From: Dendrolimus kikuchii
Lineage: Eukaryota > Arthropoda > Insecta > Lepidoptera > Lasiocampidae
Reading direction: 5' to 3'
Assembly: GCA_019925095.2 (NCBI GenBank)
Contig: CM034405.1
Coordinates: forward strand, 13,727,401-13,791,400
DNA: 64,000 nucleotides
Shown piece by piece: positions 56,031 through 64,000 of this stretch. The position numbers were made by a program, and so were the translations under genes. Numbering within the stretch: position 1 is the stretch's first letter; each line of letters starts with the position of its first letter. Under the pieces are notes generated by a model, which was given only the letters and a program-made list of their open reading frames with translations, was not told the DNA's origin and made no database searches.

Positions 56031-56301
56031 GATTTCAACGCTTAAAGGAGTTTGTCGTTAAATCGAGTGACGTTTTATGGAGTTTACACTGTATTTAGGT
56101 TTACAATTTGATCGGGTAGGTGGCCCTGGGATCGGGTTTTAAGATTCTCATAATCTCCTGAAACGATTTAGATTTTTTTAGTATTTGAGTGGGTGCCCCT
56201 GGATAGTTTAGATTCACAATTGGAACTGATAGATGGCGCTGAGACCGGGTCCTAGATTTTTATTTTTTCAGGTCAGGACAGCGTCTACCGGGACCTCTAG
56301 T

Positions 56302-57532
56302 AATGTATGAAACATATCTAATTTCCATATCCCGCAAACATTCAGCACAAAATCATACTTCATTTTCATAAAGTCTAAATAATATGAATACAGAAACGCA
56401 GATGTGAGAAACAATGTTTAATTAAATGTAAATAATTACTGTGTTCAAAAGAAGCCTGGTTTTGCTGATGCGTTATTTGAGAACGGATTTCAGAGAAATT
56501 TGAACAATAAAAATGGTTTATGGCCAGCCATAAACACAAAGGATTAGCGATTGACAATAGATGGTTAGTAGAAAATTAGCGCAAACAAAACACGTGAACA
56601 ATAAAGCCACCATGAAAAGAATATGTAACTGATAATTTTAATACCAAAGGTAATAAAACACGTGTTCCGTAAAAAGATTATCGGGTCGCCCAATAAGCCA
56701 TCGCAACGATATTTACTTTTAGGTATTTAGATTTATTTTTATTTTGTAGCATTGTCTATAAAATGTTGACTGAAAATTAATAAAAACTTTCATCGCTTGA
56801 CGTGATGATTAAGAACATCTACTGCACACTTGTTATATTTTAAGACCGAAAGTAGTTTTAACAGAATGTTTCTGAAAGGTAATTTTAAATAAATTAACAT
56901 TTCATTAACATATCCATGTAGTGTTTCTTTATAATTAGTATATATTAAAAAATAAGGCTTCAGAATTAAGTCTAAGACGCCTTGTTTTTGGAGCATTGAG
57001 TACGAGATACTTGAAAATTTTAAATAAAATTAGTAATAAGTGTAGTAGCGAGGAAAATTAAAATAATACTAAACAATATTCAAACAACATGAAAATTACA
57101 ATAGCGACTATTTATTATAATGATTATATTTTTTTTTTAAATTAGTTGTGTGTTTACTCCCGATATTCTTTGGGGTCTAGATCGTAATCTTGTATTTGTT
57201 TGCATGCTACTTCTTATTTCTTATTCATATCCAAGTTGTACAGACCTTTTTGCAAAGTTATTTTTGTCCTTGTAACTCCAACTATAAATAGTTATGTAAG
57301 CTTCTCAAAGGCGAAACAAACAGGATGGTAATGTAGAATAGCTTAATATTACTTTTTATAATATAACATATTTCAAACTCATAAATAACTTTGAATTTGA
57401 TTTTTAATAGTCATGTATTTTTAGCACTATAAATATTGATAAAGTATATTATAAACTATAAATAAGGAACGCACGAAGAAAGTATTTTATTAAAAAAGAG
57501 TGTCATTAAACACCGTTTTCAGCCGTGCAGGA
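56302..57532. other. AT-rich spacer, nothing recognised
   Basis: Short frames only; no repeat partner found. Confidence 0.35.
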
Positions 57533-57821
57533 ATGGAGAAATAATACTAATTCCTGCGGCCGGGCGGCCTGTCGTGAGAGGCGATAAAACAACTCACAGC
57601 CAAGTGGTAGGACATTTGCCCGACTGGATGGCTACTACCCCTGGTCTAGAGCATGCCGCCATATCAACCTTCAGTTGTGTTCCGGCATTAGTGGCCAGGT
57701 TCCAATCCCATCTATGAGTCCAGCAGCACATTTAGTGTTGCATATGGTCATAAACGGTAACCATTTTCCATCACAGTTGGGCCGTTAGCCTGTGTGCTGT
57801 ACTCCAGCAATAAGAAAAAAA
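57533..57821 (+). mobile_element. ~305-bp poly(A) retroposon, copy 10
   Basis: Full 5' end (ccgtgcaggaatgg) and an A-rich tail (gcaataagaaaaaaag). The most diverged of the full-length copies, so an older insertion. Confidence 0.72.
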
Positions 57822-58246
57822 GACACATTTTTAAAGTCTCTGAAGTATTTTTTACAGTAGATGTTAATTGATCAATGATATATTGGTTAAATAATTCACC
57901 GTAAAAAAATAATAATAACGACACATTTTACTGTTTACCGTACACCATGTTTGCATTTACTTCACTCACATAATGTTTGATAAGAAAATTTAGAACTCTT
58001 TATGAAAGCCGGTTATATTAATTTCCTGTGTTCCAAGACTTAAATAACTTTCACGCAAACTCTAGACGCTTGAAAGCTCTAATCTTTGACAAAGCCGGAG
58101 AAAGAAATTAAGTGAAAACTGAATCAAGAGAGGAGAGTTTAACAATTTAAATTTGTATATAAAAAACATTGTTTTGTGTTATGAGCTGGTATCGGCAGAC
58201 CGAAGCGTACTTACCATCACCAAAACGCAGAGATATTTTGTAGAAT
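57822..58246. other. AT-rich spacer, nothing recognised
   Basis: No feature recognised. Confidence 0.35.
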
Positions 58247-58332
58247 GTCAGGTAAAAAGCTGTATGTAGTATGTACTACATACAGCTTTTTACCTATTTG
58301 TAATATGTACTACATACAGCTTTTTACCTGAC
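58247..58332. repeat. perfect palindrome with a repeated arm
   Basis: ggtaaaaagctgtatgtagt(a) at 58251-58271 and its exact reverse complement at 58274-58294 have a 2-nt spacer. The same arm occurs a third time at 58308-58332, where it pairs with 58247-58271 over 25 bp. No known element around it. Confidence 0.85.
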
Positions 58333-58799
58333 TATTGTAAATTACCTTGTGGCGGCACTATGTTCACAGCACTAGTTGCGCGTCACATCACTAACAAAAA
58401 AGGAAAAGCAATTCTGTCATATTATGACAGATATAAAAAGACTTCCTTCCCGGCAAAAAAACCACTTACCACTGTAAATCATCAATACCATTATTGTATT
58501 TTAATGTGTTCCTTTATAACGCTCTGCCTGTGGAATTAAAGTGTCTACTATCCATGTGTTCTGGATTTTCATTTATCCACTGTCGACCCGGAGGTGTCTA
58601 ATACCTCCACAAGCTTATTCTGACACAGTTTTCACTAAAACGATAGCTTTCATTCTTTTTCAAATGCTGCGGTATATTGTGTCCCGGGAATCCATCGCGA
58701 ATTTCAAGTCAAGTGTAGACGAAGTCGCGTGCATGTCCTATAATTTTTAATATCCTGCCCTATCCTATATTATAGTCTTATTTAAAATAACATATATTT

Positions 58800-59044
58800 A
58801 CAAAACCAGAATCTATTTAAAACCAGAATTATTAGTTAAGAAGACTAGACCTAATTACATGCGACCAAGATCTGACTCATGTAAATACATTATTCCTAAA
58901 TATAGTGTGTATGGAACAAGGCGCGAGGAATATATGATACCAAACATTATAAATGATCTCCCAGAGGACCTGCAATCCAAGTACAAAAATAACCACAAAT
59001 CAATCAAATATAATCTTAAAAGAAATATCTATTATATTATATAA
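58800..59044 (+). pseudogene. possible reverse-transcriptase C-terminal scrap
   Basis: In-frame plus codons LLVKKTRPNYMRPR, then YIIPKYSVYGTRREEYMIPN and IINDLPEDL recall the C-terminal p..t.yG.r....P.lyN.lP.. motif of CR1-superfamily ORF2 proteins. The match is loose. Confidence 0.3.
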
Positions 59045-59069
59045 TTTTTTTTTAAATTTTATATATTTT

Positions 59070-59278
59070 ATTTTTATAAATATTATAAACGCGAAAGTTT
59101 GTAAGAATGGATGTATATATGTATGTTTGTTACTCAATGGATTTAAATGAAACTTTCCAATAATATAGCTTACACATCAGAATAGCACATAGGCTATAAT
59201 TTATAAAGATATAGTGTGTATTATCCAAAATATAACGATTTTCCATCACCACGCGGGTGAAACTGCGGGCACAGCTAG
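59070..59278 (+). mobile_element. Helitron with intact 3' end
   Basis: Ends accacgcgggtgaaactgcg, ggcacagCTAG, before a host T, the characteristic GC-rich hairpin plus CTRR terminus. The 5' end (about 59070, ataaatattataaacgcg) resembles the start at 8320 (ctaatattataaag), so this is the same second family. Confidence 0.6.
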
Positions 59279-59744
59279 TAACTAATATTAAAAAATAACC
59301 CATCAAGCTATGTAAGTACATACTGCTTGTTTTCAGCCCTTGGTTCAATGCCTTCATAAGTTTTATGGTAGTTATATTTTTGGTTTAATTTGGGATTTAA
59401 TTACACCACATTGTTACATCAAAAAGAATTAATACAACACTACTTAATGCTGAATGACATCATTTAAACCCAGTGGATATTGAAAAATATATTTTTGTCA
59501 TTCATAGACCGAAAGAAAGACAGACATTCTTAAGTAGGACGCAGAAAATTAAATCTTACAAATTTCTTATTTAGAGTCATGTTTCTGACATCGTATCGAA
59601 TGCCCAGTTCGTATATTTAACTATTCATTCACTTTCCTTACCATAGGGTTGAGTTTTGACATTACTTATATGGAGCTTAAGTCAAATTTTAACCGATAGT
59701 AGAGCAAATAAACGGTTGTAAGGTATAGGAATGGACTACAAAGA

Positions 59745-59815
59745 AGCCAAGTTACTGTTGATGGAGAAAAAGCGGCGCAACAAACTTCCCAGCAACACAT
59801 TTTTTAATATTAATA
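59745..59815 (-). mobile_element. LINE 3'-end-like remnant, copy 3
   Basis: gagaaaaagcggcgcaac then aaacttcccagcaacac. See 50770-50935. Confidence 0.4.
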
Positions 59816-60808
59816 TTCAGTACTATATATGTAATAACTAGGTATGTATATATCTACATTCGTAGTTTTTTACATTTTAGCCATTAAAATAATTAATATA
59901 TGTTCACGATTTACGAAAATTCAAATTTATTAAGAATAGATAACATAGAAGAAATACGTCTATATTATTTATTGAGAAATTTACGTAATGGCGGCAACAT
60001 AATAGGAATTTCTCCTCCATTCACCAGAAAAATTCAAAGATAAATAGGTACTTTGAATATTTTTAATATTTTATGTCTTCATGGCAATTAACGCATTTTA
60101 TAAAGACGACAAACCTTTATAATAAGCCGAAAGAGCTGTGTTGTTGAGTATGATTACGTCACGTCTAAATCTATAATATTGTAAAATTCTAAACATGCCG
60201 TGTCTGTACATTGAAGTTATTAGAAAAAATAACTGGAATAGACCATATAAACGGTGGAGAGGACGATGCAATTTTTTTTAATTTCTTGTCTGTTTGTTCG
60301 AGATTCACGTAAAAAGTACTAGGCCGATGCGGTTTTCGCTGATTGACAGCTTATTCTTAGACTTAAAATCTGCGCTACTTTTTTGAGAATGACTTAAAAT
60401 GGCTAGATTGGAAAAAATCCGAATTCCAATGCGATTGTTTCAATATTTCTAAATACCTTGATTTTCAAAATTTTTGTTATATATGTGTATATATTTATAA
60501 GTTAGGTTTATTTGTAGTATATTTTAGTTTTCGTTTTAGTATAACTTGGTTTATTTTTAGTTTTTAATTATATGTTTAAGTTAGTTTTAATTTCCTACTC
60601 AAATACAGATTTGATTAAACATTAAGATTTAATATTTTTCCAACTCGTTTTCATTACGCTCTTTGATGACATATTAAAAATTTCGTCAGAAATTTCTTTT
60701 ACAACTTTCTGCCTCATAATTAATTCTAAAATCACAGCTACTTTGTCATAATTAAAAAAAAGTTGGGTTCTGTAGAGGTGACAAACGTTCCATGTTTACG
60801 TAATTTAT
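59816..60808. other. AT-rich spacer, nothing firm
   Basis: A tactaggccgatgcggttt phrase near 60320 resembles Helitron-internal sequence. Otherwise nothing recognised. Confidence 0.3.
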
Positions 60809-61089
60809 AAACGTCCCACTGTTGGGTTCGGGCCTCCCACTATAGGGGACTGGACAGTACACCCGCCAGGCTTGTCCAAGGCGGTTTGGCAGATTTGACA
60901 TATCGGATATCGCGATCTGCAGGTTTCATCACGATGTTTTTTCACCGTAGTTAGAACTTGGTAATTGTAACAATATGCACATTTGGCCAGAAAACTACCT
61001 AAGTGGTGCATGCGTTCCAGCCAGAATTCGAACCCGCGCCCTTTTGAGTCTGGAGCGTGTGCGCTAGCCATTACGCTACCACGACTTTA
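60809..61089 (-). mobile_element. tRNA-derived SINE (family B), copy 3 (full length)
   Basis: Minus strand: tcgtggtagcgtaatggcta (A box tagcgtaatgg), then cgcgggttcgaattctgg (B-box-like) about 45 nt later. A body of about 200 bp ends gaacccaacagtgggacg. The full structure defines the family seen at 4764 and 48005. Confidence 0.78.
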
Positions 61090-61097
61090 GACGTTAT

Positions 61098-61350
61098 TTG
61101 CCTACCAGAACAGTGTATATGGACAGTTTACACACTTTGGGAAGCAAAGTCTTCGCGCGTGTATACAGGACAACGCGCGCCGTCGCGCCGCGGCTGCAAT
61201 TGCGCTGTCGAGCAATAGAAATTCACAGAAAATCAGATTTTGGAAATTCTCCAATTGGATACATTTATTATACCAGAAGTAAAATGGCATTCCGACCGTC
61301 GTCATTATTTCGTATATTTTTGTCTTTGGCTCGGAAATTTACATGACAGT
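61098..61350. other. CpG-dense patch
   Basis: 61160-61215 is unusually rich in CG dinucleotides (cgcgcgccgtcgcgccgcgg). No initiator/DPE pair or reading frame that I trust. Possibly regulatory DNA or an old GC-rich element. Confidence 0.3.
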
Positions 61351-61947
61351 GACAACAATTTTTACCTATGTCACAAATTTTTAAATCCAAACAAAAAATG
61401 ATGGGGTAAAATTCCTCAATCTCGAAACGTTGCCTCACTTTGCCAAATGCGATTCCTGAATGATACTTGATGACAAACAAGGAGCAACTTGTGGCATATA
61501 ACTTAAAATATTTTATTATAATTATTTTTACATTCCTATAATCTTGATTCCGGTCAGAGACGAGCGAGGGTCAACAACCTCTTCGCTTTTGCAAAAAAAA
61601 ATATACGTTTTATGAAAGTAAAACTACACATGAAAAAGTTTATGCAAAAGAACTGAATTAGTACAACACAAAACGAAAAGCTATTTCAAAATGGAGAACA
61701 TAATATAATTATGTAATGTAGCGCTACTGAATAATATGGTTTGCTTAGGCCCAAAAATGCGGTTGAACTTTTTGAAGCGGAAGTTTAGTGTTTTGAGTAA
61801 TATAACTTCGTAATTTTATAATGTTTATAAAGCCTTGCGATGACTACATTAGACGTCATTACGGAATGGTTAATGAAACATTTAAACATAACTTATCGAT
61901 CGTATAGAGAGTACGATATGTCGATGTTGAATATCAAATTATCGATG

Positions 61948-61989
61948 TTTTTTATTGCATGAGTTCTGCTGAACTCATGCAATAAAAAA
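61948..61989. repeat. palindrome formed by two retroposon 3' ends
   Basis: ttttttattgcatgagttc and gaactcatgcaataaaaaa are exact 19-bp reverse complements around tgct. Each half is the 3' end of the poly(A) retroposon. Confidence 0.85.
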
Positions 61990-61994
61990 GCAAA

Positions 61995-62168
61995 ATGCAA
62001 AGCAGACAGGCAGACGGCCCACATGGTGGAAAGCGCTTACCATCGCCTATGGACATTTGTAACGCCAAAGGTGCTGCCAATGTGCTACCTCTCTCTAAAG
62101 GGAGGCTGGTACCTGGCTACTAATGCCGGAACACAACTCAAGTTTGTTATAGTGGCATACTCTACACC
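61995..62168 (-). mobile_element. poly(A) retroposon, copy 11 (partial)
   Basis: Minus orientation from gcaaagcagacaggcagacg to gtggcatactctacac. It follows directly on the palindrome. Confidence 0.7.
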
Positions 62169-62504
62169 ATTTTTATTTGGTGTTATTGCTACGAATGCGT
62201 ATTCAGCGAACTGATAATACTTTTACCATTTTTTACTGAGCACGTGTTTTATTGCCTTTAATATTAAAATTATGTGTAATTCTTCTAATGATTGTCTCAA
62301 TCGCTAATCCCTTTGTGTTTAAGGTCGGCCTTAGAGTAAAACAACATAAACGGTTTGCAAGTTCTTAGAAGCCATGCTATTTTGGATTAAAGTTTTGTGC
62401 ATGTTTATTGGGAGGCGATGTCTATTTTGCAAATATATAACGTCAGTTCGATTGAGACAGAGTTAGTTGAGTTTTAACTGCGATCGAGGTATCACTAAAT
62501 ATAC

Positions 62505-62682
62505 GTTCGGAACGTGAATCTCACAACGGCGGACTTTGCACGTTTTATTTTATTACGATCTTCTGTCCTACGTTTTGAACTTTGTATTTGGCAGTGTTTG
62601 TGAGAACTTACATGTGTCTAATTCTAATAATGTTTGTGAACTTTTAGTCGACATTTAATTCGAATCTCGCAAATTCGTAACA
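62505..62682 (+). mobile_element. LTR fragment, copy 4 (diverged)
   Basis: Matches the downstream part of the LTR at 36448: cggcggactttgcacgtttt, ttattacgatcttctg, then an end at tttaattcgaatctcgc...cgtaaca. The upstream half, including the TATA box, is not recognisable. Confidence 0.5.
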
Positions 62683-63711
62683 TTATATTGGTAAAATATT
62701 TTAACAACAGTACGTGTCATGTCACCAATTAAACACACTTTTTATTCCAAACCAATCAAAAATTTTAAATTTTCATAACTTTCTTTTCCATTTTGAAGTA
62801 ATTTGGCCTAAATAACATATAATAAAAAAATATTTGCCAACATTTCAAGTTATTAGTTATCAAGCGTTAAACTTCATAGTCTCCATAGTAATGCTGATAT
62901 TAAATGGATTAACCAAATTGAATCACTTTCACATCCAAATTGAAAGACAGAAATGTATCGCTCAATATTGACTTGAGATTTAATTTTGAGTATTATTTAA
63001 AAAAATTCTTCAGCAGAAAATTATATTTTAACCTCGAAAATGAGTTTCCGCGAGATACCAATCCGGAGATTATGGGAGCGAAACAGCTCGGAAAAATCTA
63101 GTACAAAATTATATTACCTAAATTTCGAAGTTTATCGATAAATGTATTAAATAGATAAAGAGATCCGCTATATCCCCACCGTACTCAAGTACGGTGAGAG
63201 CTAAATATTAGGTTTTAGCATTATCATATCAAAACATAACCACCTACATAAGCCTGCCTACATTTCGTTGCCAAACAATTTGTGTTTGTTACCACACTGA
63301 AAATTGAGTTTCCTTTTAAAAACACTGTGAAACAAAGGAATTTGTTTGTTCAAAACCTGGATTATTATAAATTAGGTAGCTTTCTTTTAAGCTTTGTTTT
63401 TTATCAGTTGGTAATTTAGTTATTAAAAAAATGTATGTAAAGCTCTCCTATCAAAATATAGCTGTCATTTATAATTTTTCTTCAATTTCACTACAAAATT
63501 AGATGACGGGGTATAGTTTACATATTCATACTACACATCGTAGTCAGCTACTGCAACGTGTGCATGCGCTCAAACAAAACAAATACCAATCGAAGCGAAA
63601 TTAATACAAAACCTTAAACTCAATTAATTATTTAAACAATACTACGATAATTGTGATTTGCAAGTGTATTTTGTGATTCCGTATTCACCACTCCTCAGTG
63701 CTAGGCTTAAA
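62683..63711. other. AT-rich spacer with a dispersed-repeat copy at 62883-62990
   Basis: 62883-62990 holds accaaattgaatcactttca and ccaaattgaaagacagaaat, the inverted form of the 7330-7450 repeat. The remainder is unrecognised. Confidence 0.35.
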
Positions 63712-64000
63712 TGGGGTCCAATTCTACTATTACTATCTCGTCAAAATCGCCGGACACTATCGTCGCAATTGTAGGTTTGCTTAATTTCGATATCAATTCT
63801 AATGGCATGCCCGTGACAAGCCACTCTATCTAAATAAATCCTTATAAACGAAAACTCACGAAATAAATGTTTCAAATTTTGGTAGCTTCTCAATAGTCAT
63901 TTCCGCTAATGTCATTTCTGATAATGACAATATAAATTAATTGCTACTATTAATCTGCCGCGATGACATCGAGAAGATATTGTGGATTTGGTAGAATAAG
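63712..64000. mobile_element. second copy of the 51.5-kb MITE, cut by the window end
   Basis: Starts ggggtccaattctactatta and follows the reverse complement of 51600-51817 through tctcgtcaaaatcgcc and catttccgctaatgtc. The far TIR would lie beyond the window. Confidence 0.55.

Larger units (their letters stand above)
53505..56091 (-). mobile_element. Tigger/pogo DNA transposon
   Basis: TIRs tagtgtaaactctatataac(gacact) at the left and the inverted cagtgtaaactccataaaac(gtcact) at the right match at 22 of 26 positions. They are flanked by TA target duplications (53503-53504, 56092-56093), as for Tc1/mariner/pogo elements. Repeats of gtcgttaaat.gag lie just inside both ends. It carries one transposase pseudogene and two foreign fragments. 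Confidence 0.85.
53394..56300 (+). mobile_element. short Helitron split by a Tigger element
   Basis: The 5' end TCTATATTATTAAAAATG follows a host A (53393). The 3' end cgggacctCTAG precedes a host T (56301). The two halves, 53394-53504 and 56092-56300, total about 320 bp. The 3' half carries gtttagattcacaattggaa, tagatggcgctgag and gacagcgtctaccggg, shared with the Helitrons at 6707 and 52270. Confidence 0.7.

Noticed and set aside
61160..61215. CpG-dense patch as a promoter
   Set aside because: Composition is suggestive but no core promoter elements at proper spacing.

Overview
The window looks like non-coding DNA from a moth or butterfly (Lepidoptera). It is AT-rich and packed with decayed or recently inserted mobile elements of kinds common in lepidopteran genomes: CR1/Jockey-type and RTE-type LINEs, tRNA-derived SINEs, 5'-TC...CTAG-3' Helitrons, a Tigger/pogo DNA transposon, solo LTRs and several MITEs. 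I found no intact host protein-coding gene. No species is assigned. All family names rest on reading motifs by eye, not on a database search.

Layout. 1-13.4 kb: unrecognised AT-rich DNA with GC-rich retroelement-like patches (about 2.0-2.6, 7.7-8.1, 9.2-9.4 and 12.9-13.4 kb), a 500-bp Helitron (6707-7207) and a fold-back cluster (12.0-12.8 kb). 14-22 kb: a tRNA-derived SINE, RTE LINE 3' ends, a solo LTR, a candidate host promoter with a spliced non-coding first exon on the minus strand (about 18606-18875), a 155-bp tandem array (21078-21541) and copies of an abundant poly(A) retroposon of about 305 bp. 25.8-31.4 kb: a MITE with TTA target duplications, then the best-preserved element, a LINE (27826-31347, minus) with an intact ORF1 and an intact reverse transcriptase but most of its endonuclease missing. 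36-42 kb: a solo LTR with a readable promoter, a 0.4-kb direct duplication split by an RTE insertion, a Jockey pseudogene and a large inverted repeat. 43-50 kb: more retroposon copies, one nested exactly inside a second LINE fragment, tRNA SINEs and a solo LTR with a perfect 4-bp target duplication. 51-56.3 kb: a MITE, a Helitron, and a nested stack in which a short Helitron was split by a Tigger element that itself holds RTE and GC-rich fragments. 56-64 kb: sparse repeats, a striking hairpin, a SINE, a retroposon-end palindrome and a second copy of the 51.5-kb MITE.

How it fits together. The elements interact mainly by nesting: Helitron > Tigger > RTE fragment; LINE > retroposon; duplication > RTE. 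The order of some insertions can therefore be read directly. The one host-gene signal is an initiator plus DPE at exact arthropod spacing, followed by about 270 nt of CDS-free sequence ending at a GTAAGT donor. If it is real, the DNA left of 18.6 kb is the TE-filled first intron of a minus-strand gene. I saw no sign of a new defence, metabolic or coding system. The most interesting items are the candidate promoter/exon, the nested stack, the truncated-endonuclease LINE and the retroposon family with a recurrent truncation.
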